DNA of 45,080 bases from a virus. How positions within the stretch are numbered: the first letter of the stretch is position 1; the number at the start of each line of letters is the position of its first letter. Below the pieces are notes generated by a model. It worked only from the letters and a program-made list of their open reading frames with translations. It ran no database searches and was not told the origin of the DNA. The translations under genes were made by a program, and so were the position numbers. Below, piece by piece: positions 25,001-33,160 of the stretch. The stretch spans positions 1 to 45,080 of the IMG/VR virus record IMGVR_UViG_3300009537_000034. One strand, given 5' to 3'.

Positions 25001-25384
25001 ATGGGGTTAATGAATCAGGTAAAATTAGATGTTGAAACCATCACAACAAATACCGATGAATTCGGTTTAACGCTTGCATTTGAGGCCCCAACCGGCGAAA
25101 CGGCAACCATTGTTGGTATCGCCCCAGATCATTCGAATGATTACGATGTAAATGGTAATCCGGTGATTGGAAAATTTACCCATGTTACAGTATCGGAGCA
25201 ACCATTATTAGATGCTAGTTATCCAACCCGCGATGATGATAATTTAATATCCTTTACGGATCATTTGGTAACGATTACATACGCCGATGGATCCACTAAA
25301 CAGTATATTGTGGACCATGTCCAACCAGACTATACAATTAATCTAATAAATATCATCTTATCAGATTACGATGCCGCTAATTAA
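25001..25384 (+). CDS. Head-tail joining protein, FII-like
   Basis: The 127-residue product has the size of FII-type head-tail connectors and the expected beta-rich layout (EFGLTLAFEAPTGETATIVGIAPDHS, then HLVTITYADGSTKQYIV). It follows the FI-like gene in lambda order and overlaps the next gene by 14 bp. ATGs at 25001 and 25010 are both possible. It starts only about 20 bp after a strong terminator, so its transcription relies on read-through or an unseen promoter. Confidence 0.6.
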   Translation: MGLMNQVKLDVETITTNTDEFGLTLAFEAPTGETATIVGIAPDHSNDYDVNGNPVIGKFTHVTVSEQPLLDASYPTRDDDNLISFTDHLVTITYADGSTKQYIVDHVQPDYTINLINIILSDYDAAN

Positions 25385-26174
25385 TACGCCCATAACGACC
25401 CGTTCATATGAATTAATTCGAAATCAAATCGGGTTAATTTTGGCCGATGAATTATTTAGGCAATCCGCCATAACATATGATGATACGATACCAACCAAAG
25501 TTTTCATTCAACGTGATAAGCCATTTACCCCAGATGAATTACCAGCGGTTAATGTTTCAATAGATGAAGCCGGGTATGATAACCATACCATTGTTGATCG
25601 GGATGGAACGTTTAAATTTGTCATCGATGTATATGGTAAATCAAAAAAATCCGCGAGTTCGGAAAAACGCGGGGATGAAATAACCAATGCATTGGTACAA
25701 CGTTTGGCCGGAATTGTTGAGGGTATATTATCGCATCCGGTTTATAATACACTAGCATTTACACCGCCATTTATCATGCGTTCAATTGTAACAGGTTTTA
25801 CCCCTGGAACAGTCGATGCGGGTGAGGCAACAAATTTATCGATGGTACGGGTTTCATTATCGGTTAAAGCGGATCAGAGCAACCCAGAGGCGACCCCAAT
25901 TAGTGAATTCATCGCCCAAACGCAATGGCAATTAGGCGAAACCGCGAACGGGTTTTTATGGACCACCGGATTAGTAACCCCCCCGCCCCCAATCGATGTG
26001 TGCGATCCGGCCGAATTATTTAATTCTAACAATACATTTAATCAGGAAATTCCAAGTGGCAACCCGTATGTATTACCCAATACAGAATATGATGTTTTTG
26101 TAAACGGTGTATTTGATCAATCGGTTATCGTTGTAACGTTGGATCCTGATGAAGATATTATAATAAACGTATAA
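25371..26174 (+). CDS. Putative tail terminator protein with C-terminal beta extension
   Basis: The first about 180 residues (TRSYELIRNQIGLILADEL ... LPAVNVSIDEAGYDNH ... GTFKFVIDVYGKS ... EITNALVQRLAGIVEGIL) have the alternating helix and strand pattern of gpU-like tail terminators. The last about 70 residues are a separate beta domain (NSNNTFNQEIPSGNPYVLPNTEYDVFVNGV). It lies between the FII-like and fibre genes. Role is inferred by position and pattern. Confidence 0.55.
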   Translation: MPLINTPITTRSYELIRNQIGLILADELFRQSAITYDDTIPTKVFIQRDKPFTPDELPAVNVSIDEAGYDNHTIVDRDGTFKFVIDVYGKSKKSASSEKRGDEITNALVQRLAGIVEGILSHPVYNTLAFTPPFIMRSIVTGFTPGTVDAGEATNLSMVRVSLSVKADQSNPEATPISEFIAQTQWQLGETANGFLWTTGLVTPPPPIDVCDPAELFNSNNTFNQEIPSGNPYVLPNTEYDVFVNGVFDQSVIVVTLDPDEDIIINV

Positions 26175-26175
26175 C

Positions 26176-27216
26176 ATGCCAACAATCACATTAAATAACG
26201 TTGCCCCAAAAGATGTTGCAGACGCACATTATGCCAATAAATCCAATCCGCATGAAGTAACCGCGGCCCAGGTTGGGGCATATACGATTTCAGAGGTTGA
26301 TGCTATTGTTGCAACGCTTGTACCTTATACTGGTGCAACACAAGATTTAGACATGGGCGGGTTTGGCGTTCTTTTAAATCATGCTCAGTTTAATTTAACG
26401 CCAACTGGTGTAATTGTACCTGGTCGAATGCAATGGCAGGATGATGTGGGCACAGTTAGATTAGGTTTAAAAAATGGCGATGTTACAAATGACATAGGAC
26501 TACAACAACACTGTTTTATTACCAATAAAGACACCGTTGATATGGTAAAGGGCGATGTTGTTTATATTGATGGCGCCCAAGGCAACCGCCTAGCCGCTAA
26601 ACTCGCATCTGCGTCTACGGAAATAACAAGTGATTCAACAATTGGGATAGTTGAAGAGGCAATTAACAAAAACAATTCCGGATTTATTATTATTCTGGGC
26701 CTTATCAAAAACCTGAACGCATCGGGTACTCCGGTTGGTGAAATTTGGGGCGAAGGCGACACACTTTATTTAAGTACAACGCCGGGGAAATTAACCAATG
26801 TTGCGCCCACAACGCCGGATCACATTGTTACCATTGGATATGTTGTTAGAAATAGCGCAACCGTTGGGCAAATCTTTGTTAATGTTGAAGAGGGGGCACA
26901 CTTATCAGAATTACATGATGTTTTAATTGCATCTCCATTAGGCGGTCATTACCTGGAATATGACAAGGCTAATACATATTGGAAAAATGTAGGTGTTCAA
27001 CATACGGTTGAATTAATTGATGAATTATCGGTGGACTATTACCCACCATACGCCAATCAAATATCTGGAATTGCCGCCCAAAAAAACGCCGCAACTATTA
27101 CCGTGTTGGTAAATGGTTCAGCATATTCATACGGCGATGCTATATCAGCATATGATAAAGTAACCGTTTCGGCATCCGTTGCGGATGTAGTATCATTTAA
27201 CATAAACGTACTATAA
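26176..27216 (+). CDS. Tail fibre protein
   Basis: The 346-residue product opens with NKSNPHEVTAAQVGAYTISEV (about 21-41), the tail-fibre docking motif N-P-H-x-V-T, continues with PYTGATQDLDMGG typical of fibre shafts, and has an intramolecular beta-rich middle. The C-terminus (ITVLVNGSAYSYGDAISAYDKVTVSASVADVVSFNINVL) is a compact beta domain similar in plan to the end of the preceding gene. The next gene begins at the last base of its stop. Confidence 0.78.
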   Translation: MPTITLNNVAPKDVADAHYANKSNPHEVTAAQVGAYTISEVDAIVATLVPYTGATQDLDMGGFGVLLNHAQFNLTPTGVIVPGRMQWQDDVGTVRLGLKNGDVTNDIGLQQHCFITNKDTVDMVKGDVVYIDGAQGNRLAAKLASASTEITSDSTIGIVEEAINKNNSGFIIILGLIKNLNASGTPVGEIWGEGDTLYLSTTPGKLTNVAPTTPDHIVTIGYVVRNSATVGQIFVNVEEGAHLSELHDVLIASPLGGHYLEYDKANTYWKNVGVQHTVELIDELSVDYYPPYANQISGIAAQKNAATITVLVNGSAYSYGDAISAYDKVTVSASVADVVSFNINVL

Positions 27217-27848
27217 TGAGCAAAGATATTTATATAAAAGCCAGGGCCACCGGATCATCACCAGCTGGAATTCAATATTTCGAACCCCACCACCTTTCGA
27301 AGTATGTAAATAATTTCGAAAACTATGATGCGGGTTGGAGAGAACAGAACGATGTGTGGTTGACTGCGCGACCTGAAACCCCCGCAACGATTCAAGCCTT
27401 AGATGTGGATGCAGTAGACCCATATAACACCCTTTTATATAATAATGTCTTTGGTAATAAAAACAGATTCACAAGGGAGGACGGAAGCCAAACACCACCA
27501 GGAAACAATGACACCGTTATCGACCATTTAACGGGGCGACTTTATTTAAAGTCAGACGGTACGTATAGAAACTTCGCAAATGCGGCCGCGCTTCATCAGG
27601 CAAACGGCTTCTACTTATTAACACAACAGGAATACTGGTCACTCAATGAGTGGGCCAACTTTAATATCACGATATTAGGCGTTAATTTTTCAACATCAAC
27701 GCAGCAGTCCTGGGCATGTAACAACGTTCCGGGCGACAACACCCGAGCAATAATTTTAAATAATAATTCATTTCCAATAACATCAACGGCAAAAACCAAC
27801 ACAAGACGAACGCCGATATATGTAAAAATTTGGGATCAAATAATTTAA
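27216..27848 (+). CDS. Putative receptor-binding tail protein
   Basis: The 210-residue product lies between fibre and SGNH hydrolase genes. The C-terminal half (GFYLLTQQEYWSLNEWANFN ... QQSWACNNVPGDNTRAIILNNNSFPITSTAKTNTRRTPIYVKIWDQII) has the Trp, Asn and Arg spacing of C-type-lectin-like or DUF1566-type receptor-binding domains. Base composition by eye differs from upstream structural genes, suggesting recent exchange. A binding role is inferred. Confidence 0.5.
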   Translation: MSKDIYIKARATGSSPAGIQYFEPHHLSKYVNNFENYDAGWREQNDVWLTARPETPATIQALDVDAVDPYNTLLYNNVFGNKNRFTREDGSQTPPGNNDTVIDHLTGRLYLKSDGTYRNFANAAALHQANGFYLLTQQEYWSLNEWANFNITILGVNFSTSTQQSWACNNVPGDNTRAIILNNNSFPITSTAKTNTRRTPIYVKIWDQII

Positions 27849-27849
27849 T

Positions 27850-29160
27850 ATGAACTTAGACACTTTTAACACGGCAATAGACAACGAAGCCTGCACGGTT
27901 GTATTCGTTGGCACTTCTGTAACGGAGGGATGGAACGCGCAAATGGAGGGGTTCAATATCTACTGTGAATACTTTATGCGCACACTTGAATCTAAATACC
28001 CTGATGTAACATTCACGTTTTACAACTTTGGTTTAGCTTCTCGTAAAATCGAGAACTATATAGATACAGAATTTAAAGGCGAGGCCACAGAGCCAGCGAA
28101 TAAAAACGATGGATATTATAGACCCCAAGAAACTTACGCATGGCAAGAGGCTTCAACAATAAATCAAACATGGATTGGCAAAGTAGATGCTAAAACGCCC
28201 GACCTCGTTATTATGGAATTCGGCATTAACGACACGCAACACCCTGAAGATTTTAAAACAGACTATGCAAGCGCATTAACAACGATGCAAGCCTGGACAA
28301 AATCGCCTAGCATATTGTTAATGACTTCTATACTTCCGACAATGGATAGTGACCCGTATATTGATAAGAACGGATTAATCAAAGCCTATAATAGAGAGGT
28401 AAGGACTTTAGCGGGTGAAAAAAATTGTGGTCTATTAGATGTGGGCAGAGAATGGCAAATACTGCGTGATGGTAGAGATCCATTGAACTACATGGAGGAA
28501 CAAATATCTTTAGATAACTTAACTTTAGTTTCAGGAGCCGCCGCAACGAGTAGGACATATAACTCATTAGTTAAGACTTCAGGAACTTCTATTTATGGAG
28601 TAACCAATACGAGCTCCGACTATGAATACGTAAGTGCTAAACTGATTGCCGATTATGACCCAGACGGTTCGGCCGCCATCGCTTCATTAGGCGTTAGATA
28701 TTTAAAAACAGACGCATGGAGTGAAGGCGTGTCTGTACAGATTACAGACACTAAAGCGAAGATTTGGGAGAACGGAACATTAAAGGTTAACAACACGCAA
28801 AGCGAAATAACACAAGGGCAAGATAACGCTATCGAGATAGTTATTGGGAAATACGATGTTACAGTAACAATCAATACAAACGAAGTAGCAACATACACCT
28901 CAGATACTAAACTAGACTATGGCAGAATTGCGGTAGGTGTTAAGAACGGTACTTTATCAGATGCTTATTTAGTGGGCGGTCGTTACGAAACCATCCACAC
29001 ACCAGAGTTCACTAATAACGAACTACTAGGAAACAACACGGGAACCGATTGGACAAATGGCGACTATTCAGAGGGCGGTAATAGTTTAAATCACCCATCC
29101 CGAACAGGATTAAGAAGGGCGTTCTATCCTGTAATTACAAACTTCTTAAAAATCATTTAG
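27850..29160 (+). CDS. SGNH/GDSL hydrolase with inserted beta-sandwich domain
   Basis: The 436-residue protein has SGNH blocks: VFVGTSVTEGWN with catalytic Ser23, YNFGLASRK with Gly61, and MEFGINDTQHP with Asn127 (GIND). The catalytic His candidate is near residue 415 (LNHPSRTGLRR), far from block III, because a beta-rich domain of about 170 residues (about 215-390, VSAKLIADYDPDGSAAIASLGVRY, DYGRIAVGVKNGTLSDAYLVGG) interrupts the fold and looks like a concanavalin-type lectin domain. Asp usually 3 residues before His is Ser or Asn here. Tail-borne deacetylation of surface glycans is likely. Base composition differs from upstream genes. Confidence 0.8.
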   Translation: MNLDTFNTAIDNEACTVVFVGTSVTEGWNAQMEGFNIYCEYFMRTLESKYPDVTFTFYNFGLASRKIENYIDTEFKGEATEPANKNDGYYRPQETYAWQEASTINQTWIGKVDAKTPDLVIMEFGINDTQHPEDFKTDYASALTTMQAWTKSPSILLMTSILPTMDSDPYIDKNGLIKAYNREVRTLAGEKNCGLLDVGREWQILRDGRDPLNYMEEQISLDNLTLVSGAAATSRTYNSLVKTSGTSIYGVTNTSSDYEYVSAKLIADYDPDGSAAIASLGVRYLKTDAWSEGVSVQITDTKAKIWENGTLKVNNTQSEITQGQDNAIEIVIGKYDVTVTINTNEVATYTSDTKLDYGRIAVGVKNGTLSDAYLVGGRYETIHTPEFTNNELLGNNTGTDWTNGDYSEGGNSLNHPSRTGLRRAFYPVITNFLKII

Positions 29161-29177
29161 TTTTTAAAATTAATAAA

Positions 29178-29303
29178 TTCGAACGGGTAATTTATGTTCG
29201 AATATGGGATGATGTAAATAGAATTAAAATTGATCGGTTGCACCATCAGATTCGAACGGTTAAATTATTATTGAAAATAATTTTTTTTAAGATATTGCAA
29301 TAA
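29178..29303 (+). pseudogene. Possible remnant of a tail-fibre C-terminus in a gene-free stretch
   Basis: The 213-bp gap after the hydrolase has no normal gene. One frame is open from about 29160 to a TAA at 29301-29303 without a usable start, and reads ERVIYVRIWDDVNRIK, close to the end of the tail protein at 27216-27848 (TPIYVKIWDQII). It may be what is left of a former fibre gene. The same gap has two similar direct repeats (ATTCGAACGGGTAA at 29177 and ATTCGAACGGTTAA at 29250) and three TTCGAA palindromes. Confidence 0.3.
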
Positions 29304-29373
29304 GAACAAAATAAATTGCCAATTACACCATCCGCCAATACGGTTTTTGCCTGGTGTAAAATGAATAATAACT

Positions 29374-29661
29374 ATGAAATGTAATTTAATTTTAGCAATA
29401 GGCCCCGGTGAATTAGAAGAATTGAAACGATCATTTACCGAGGCATACACCGGTAATTGGATGCCGTTATTAACAATTTCATTGTTAATAAGTATTATTG
29501 TTTTTTTAGCCGCGTTAATGATCCGGAGTTATTTAAAACAAAATGATAAGCGGCACACCGACAATGAGCAACTAATAAAGGAAATTTCAAAATCGAATTT
29601 AAGGTTATCACATATAGTAACCGAGCATAACACCGAATTAAAAAATTTGCGCTCTAGTTGA
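29374..29661 (+). CDS. Single-TM lysis-region membrane protein, holin candidate
   Basis: The 95-residue product has a short N-terminal part, one strong transmembrane segment (LLTISLLISIIVFLAALMI, about 32-50) and a charged coiled C-terminus (about 52-95). It begins the lysis cluster, directly before a second membrane protein and an amidase, with the stop and next ATG overlapping (TGATG). A holin or antiholin function is inferred from position only. Confidence 0.55.
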   Translation: MKCNLILAIGPGELEELKRSFTEAYTGNWMPLLTISLLISIIVFLAALMIRSYLKQNDKRHTDNEQLIKEISKSNLRLSHIVTEHNTELKNLRSS

Positions 29662-29951
29662 TGCCATGGTATAAATACATATGGTGGACAATGAAAGGCG
29701 TATTACATGATACATTAAAACGCCCAAACGCCCAGGGTGTTATCGTTTGGGATTGGGCGCAATTAACAATGTTTACTAGTTGGTTACTTGTTATATGGTT
29801 CGCCGTACAGGATTTTATAATTAACGGTATCCGCATGGATGTATTCAGTATTTTAGTTGGTGTTGCCGTTGGTACCAAGGGCGCCGAAATGATAACAGAT
29901 CGTATTAGTAAATGGAAATCAAAAAAATCGGATGATGTCAATATTGGATAA
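29661..29951 (+). CDS. Probable holin with two hydrophobic segments
   Basis: The 96-residue product (start ATG at 29661) has two hydrophobic segments (LTMFTSWLLVIWFAVQDFII, about 35-54; VFSILVGVAVGTKGAEM, about 61-77) and a basic C-terminal tail (RISKWKSKKSDD). The pattern fits a two-segment holin. It overlaps the amidase gene by 17-20 bp, as holin and endolysin genes often do. Confidence 0.62.
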   Translation: MPWYKYIWWTMKGVLHDTLKRPNAQGVIVWDWAQLTMFTSWLLVIWFAVQDFIINGIRMDVFSILVGVAVGTKGAEMITDRISKWKSKKSDDVNIG

Positions 29952-30603
29952 AATCATATTTCATAAAGAATTTACCGCGCGTGAATTCATTAAATTTCCA
30001 ACCCAGAAAAAACAAATTGTATTGCACCACACCGTATCACCAGAGGGTGTAAAAGGTGATATTAATTGGTGGTTAAAGGATGGAAAACGAATTGGAACCT
30101 GTATTATTGTTGCACATGATGGCACACCGCACCAGGTGTTTTCATCCAAATATTGGGCGTATCACCTAGGATTAGGTAATAAACACTTTGCCCGCCAAAA
30201 TATGCCGTACAAATCATTAGATCCGGCATCAATCGGTATCGAAATTGATTCATTCGGCGGTTTAAAATGGGATGATGAAAACAATTGTTGGCGTTCCGTA
30301 TATGGCCATAGGGTCGATTCTAATAAGGTTATTGAATACCCGGAAGGGTTCCGAGGGTTCAAAGCATTTGAACGCTATACAAAGGCGCAAATTGAAACCG
30401 TGCGCCAATTAATCCTTTTTTGGCACACTAGGTATGGCATACCAATTGATTATCACCCGGATATGTGGGATGTATCAAAGGATGCATTGAAGGGAAAACC
30501 GGGAGTTTATACGCACGTATCATATAGATATGATAAATCAGATTGCCACCCGCAACCAGATTTAATTGATATGTTGAAAAATCCAACCGTACCGGTATGT
30601 TGA
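29932..30603 (+). CDS. Endolysin: N-acetylmuramoyl-L-alanine amidase (Amidase_2)
   Basis: The 223-residue product has QIVLHHTVSPEG with zinc ligand His32 or His33, GIEIDSFGGL with the catalytic-side Glu (about 104-113), and a C-terminal THVSYRYDKSDCHPQPDLIDML carrying the second His and the Lys/Asp-Cys-His segment of Amidase_2 enzymes. It cuts the amide between N-acetylmuramate and L-alanine in peptidoglycan. Starts at 29932 and 29935 are both possible. It overlaps the spanin gene by 7 bp. Confidence 0.9.
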   Translation: MMSILDKIIFHKEFTAREFIKFPTQKKQIVLHHTVSPEGVKGDINWWLKDGKRIGTCIIVAHDGTPHQVFSSKYWAYHLGLGNKHFARQNMPYKSLDPASIGIEIDSFGGLKWDDENNCWRSVYGHRVDSNKVIEYPEGFRGFKAFERYTKAQIETVRQLILFWHTRYGIPIDYHPDMWDVSKDALKGKPGVYTHVSYRYDKSDCHPQPDLIDMLKNPTVPVC

Positions 30604-31145
30604 GGTTTAAAATAAATATATTGTTATGCCTGTTTATTTTGGTGGGGTGTCGATCCGCCCAAGACCATTTAAAACTGTTTTATAAAAAGGGCGGCACTAT
30701 TGAGAATAAAACAAAAATTGTTCGAATTACCGATACCATACCAGGTGCCGATGGTAAAGATTCTATTATATATCGAAATGTACCGTGTGATTGTCCAGAG
30801 CCCCAACCCCCCAAAACACGTTGGATGGTCCGGTTTGATAATCGCCGGTTTAGTGATAGTTTAAAAAACCTTCGGAAATTTTACAATGATTCAGTTGATG
30901 CCGAATTGAACAAGCTACAAACTATTATCGATGGGAAAAATGATAGTTTAAATATTGAGCGAAAACGGGATAAATCAGAGGATCGACACGAACGAAAAAT
31001 GAGTAATTCAAACGTTTTTTGGTCGTGGATTGGCCGCCGGTGGTGGTTATTATTAATAATTGGCTTTATCATCCGGCATTATTTGCCAAAAATATGGAGC
31101 CGATTTTTTCCAAAGATACCCCCAGATATCGACCCGCGCAATTAG
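30597..31145 (+). CDS. Unimolecular spanin candidate (lipoprotein with C-terminal TM)
   Basis: The 182-residue product starts with a lipoprotein signal (ILLCLFILVGC, lipobox Cys18), continues with a periplasmic region including a coiled-coil-like stretch (about 95-135), and has one transmembrane helix near the end (WWLLLIIGFIIRHYL, about 147-161) before a basic tail. An outer-membrane lipid anchor and an inner-membrane helix in one chain is the layout of one-gene spanins such as T1 gp11, which join both membranes at lysis. It follows the endolysin directly. Confidence 0.75.
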   Translation: MLRFKINILLCLFILVGCRSAQDHLKLFYKKGGTIENKTKIVRITDTIPGADGKDSIIYRNVPCDCPEPQPPKTRWMVRFDNRRFSDSLKNLRKFYNDSVDAELNKLQTIIDGKNDSLNIERKRDKSEDRHERKMSNSNVFWSWIGRRWWLLLIIGFIIRHYLPKIWSRFFPKIPPDIDPRN

Positions 31146-31234
31146 CCCCGTTTTTATTACAAAATTATTACCGGTATCGGCATCATCGCCGCCCCATTGA
31201 TTTTACCCCCGAATAAATAACAACAAAAATTTTG

Positions 31235-31263
31235 TTGCAAATTCAGATATTTATTTAACTTTG
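31235..31263 (+). promoter_or_regulatory. Promoter of the accessory gene block
   Basis: TTG at 31235-31237, 18 bp, then TAACTTTG at 31256-31263 is a strong Bacteroidota promoter match. Transcription would start near 31270, which fixes the first gene's start at the ATG at 31285 rather than at the upstream TTG codon. It lies in the 139-bp gap after the spanin, which holds no other feature I can support. Confidence 0.7.
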
Positions 31264-31284
31264 GTTTTCAATCGAAAGTCAATC

Positions 31285-31581
31285 ATGGAATTAATACATT
31301 CCACAAAGAACAAAGAAATACGCATTTTCAGCCATCCAGAGTATGGCCGCATTGCGATTTGCCGCGATATAATCGGGTTTAATTTGTGTGAAAAATTCGC
31401 CGCAAAATATAACGCGATAATTCCAACGCTTGCAATGGCAATTGATTTAAATAACAATTGTAAAAATTACTACCCTTTAAATACCTACGTAAAAGTTCGG
31501 CCGTTTAATGTAAAATTATCCGGGTCAATAAATCCACAACACAATGGCAAAAATGAAATTAATACATCAGACAAAGAATAA
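31285..31581 (+). CDS. Hypothetical protein, paralogue of the next gene
   Basis: The 98-residue product (start chosen by the promoter at 31256) begins MELIHSTKNKEIRIFSHPEYGRI and has IGFNLCEKFAAKYNA. The next gene starts MKLIHQTKNKEIRIYQHDFFGPI with ISIDLCIKYGRKFNV, so the two are tandem duplicates that then diverge. The basic, mixed alpha/beta N-terminal half could bind nucleic acid or protein; no family is recognised. It overlaps the paralogue by 29 bp. Confidence 0.65.
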   Translation: MELIHSTKNKEIRIFSHPEYGRIAICRDIIGFNLCEKFAAKYNAIIPTLAMAIDLNNNCKNYYPLNTYVKVRPFNVKLSGSINPQHNGKNEINTSDKE

Positions 31582-31879
31582 GGAAATTCGAATTTATCAA
31601 CATGATTTTTTCGGACCAATCGCAATTTCAAAACCATACATAAGTATTGATTTGTGTATAAAATATGGCAGAAAATTCAACGTGCGGTTTTGTGCTAATG
31701 ATTTATCAAAGGCGGTAATAAAATTTATGAGTGATTATTATAGTGTGCGCCGGATCCCACATCCAACACACCGAAATATTACCGAAATACCGCAATATGC
31801 AATGGATGAATTCAATTTATCAATACCATTTCAAAAGGAATTAATGGTGTTTCAGCAACAATTAAAACAACGTTTATGA
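31553..31879 (+). CDS. Hypothetical protein, tandem paralogue
   Basis: Alignment with the upstream paralogue favours the ATG at 31553 (MKLIHQTKNKEIRIY) over the ATG at 31544; this gives 108 residues. The first about 50 residues are conserved between the pair and the rest differ (here ANDLSKAVIKFMSDYYSVRRI and a Gln-rich end). It overlaps the next gene by 4 bp. Confidence 0.65.
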   Translation: MKLIHQTKNKEIRIYQHDFFGPIAISKPYISIDLCIKYGRKFNVRFCANDLSKAVIKFMSDYYSVRRIPHPTHRNITEIPQYAMDEFNLSIPFQKELMVFQQQLKQRL

Positions 31880-32160
31880 GCCGTACAGGAACAAAATTAA
31901 TCGATGCAGTACCCGAAAATGTTAAAGCTAAATTAAAATCAATGATGACAAAAGACACAGCCGCCCAACGCAAATTTTTACAGGAATTTGTGCATCACCA
32001 CCCGCAATTATCAATTGTTGGGGTTGCCGCTAGAATCGCATTAGAAAGCGGCCGCGAACAACAAATGATCGAGGATTTTAAATCACAAATGCAAAAACGC
32101 CCAGAGGCAACCGCGCAAATGTTGGGCCCAGAATTAACCGAACAATTAAAAAGCCTATAA
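31876..32160 (+). CDS. Hypothetical helical protein
   Basis: A 94-residue, largely helical product (VPENVKAKLKSMMTKDTAAQRKFLQEFVHHHPQ; RPEATAQMLGPELTEQLKSL). No family recognised. It is coupled to both neighbours by end-to-end or 4-bp contacts. Confidence 0.6.
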   Translation: MSRTGTKLIDAVPENVKAKLKSMMTKDTAAQRKFLQEFVHHHPQLSIVGVAARIALESGREQQMIEDFKSQMQKRPEATAQMLGPELTEQLKSL

Positions 32161-32766
32161 ATGAAAAAACCAAAAACAGACCCAAAAATTAATGTTCCAA
32201 ATTTTTCCGGCACCAATGGCGTTTGGGAGTTGGGATTAGTTGAGGTAATGCCGGGTGAATTACCCCCAGGTCAATGGAATGTAATTTGGTCGCCTGATAA
32301 AGAAAAAACAGATGATGGTAAATATGCCATGATTGCCATGATTTCACCACAATCTGGATTTAATGAAGAGGATTTTAACAATGCTGAAACCATGATACAG
32401 GCCGGCATTATCCGCCAAATGATTTCATGCAGTTTATTGGAGTTGTTCCGCTTATTTACCGCCCTGGTATATGAAATAAAAGGCGATGCCGAAAATCATA
32501 CAATAGAATTGGATTCAAATATTTTAGATGCCGCCCGCAGTGTATTACAAAAGCGCGGCCCGGTCCGGCATAATCTGTTTACAACATTGGCAACCCAGGA
32601 AAAGGTATTAGAATCATTACAACCGTTTTGGGATTTAATACACCAGGTACGCCAATTAGATGAATCACACACCGAAATTCACCAATCGGCAAAAATATGT
32701 GAGGCGATAAAAGGCCAATTAACATCATTGATAATGGCCGAAAATGCGAAATACGATCAAAATTAA
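32161..32766 (+). CDS. Hypothetical protein
   Basis: The 201-residue product has a beta-rich first third (VWELGLVEVMPGELPPGQWNVIWSPD ... YAMIAMIS) and a helical remainder (DFNNAETMIQAGIIRQMISCSLLELFRLFTALVYEI). It begins immediately after the previous stop. I recognise no domain; a structural or host-takeover role is open. Confidence 0.6.
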   Translation: MKKPKTDPKINVPNFSGTNGVWELGLVEVMPGELPPGQWNVIWSPDKEKTDDGKYAMIAMISPQSGFNEEDFNNAETMIQAGIIRQMISCSLLELFRLFTALVYEIKGDAENHTIELDSNILDAARSVLQKRGPVRHNLFTTLATQEKVLESLQPFWDLIHQVRQLDESHTEIHQSAKICEAIKGQLTSLIMAENAKYDQN

Positions 32767-32772
32767 AATAAC

Positions 32773-33159
32773 ATGAGATACCACCCAAAATTGAAAAAGG
32801 CCATGCGCCAAATACAACATATCATGGATGAACATGATATTGCCGGTTCAATCGTTTTACATACCCCAGGGTTTGGCGAACATTACATGAGAATCAACCC
32901 GAGTTATTCCGCCGCGAAATTCGAACCAATACCCGGACAAGAGGGCCAACAAATCCGCATGCATATAAAGGAAAAACAGATTGGCAAAAAACGCGCAAAG
33001 GAATTGGCCGAGGGTACCACCAACATGTTTACAATAATGAACGAATTGTTATTACATCATACGGTTATTACCCAGCATATGGCCGATGATTTAAATAAAC
33101 GATATAACCCCGATTCATCTGGTTCTGGTCATTCATCCATTGAATCACAAAATAATTGA
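32773..33159 (+). CDS. Hypothetical protein
   Basis: The 128-residue product starts with a basic helix (HPKLKKAMRQIQHIMDEHDIAG), has a beta hairpin (GSIVLHTPGFGEHYMRINP) and a C-terminal Ser/Gly-rich tail. The fold is unclear and no family is recognised. Confidence 0.6.
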   Translation: MRYHPKLKKAMRQIQHIMDEHDIAGSIVLHTPGFGEHYMRINPSYSAAKFEPIPGQEGQQIRMHIKEKQIGKKRAKELAEGTTNMFTIMNELLLHHTVITQHMADDLNKRYNPDSSGSGHSSIESQNN

Positions 33160-33160
33160 T

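Noticed and set aside
27216-27848. Diversity-generating retroelement target in the tail protein
   Set aside because: The C-terminal domain has a lectin-like look, but there is no reverse transcriptase gene and no template repeat in the window.
29161-29373. Attachment site in the 213-bp gap
   Set aside because: Repeats are short and imperfect, no tRNA match and no integrase were found; a fibre remnant is the simpler reading.
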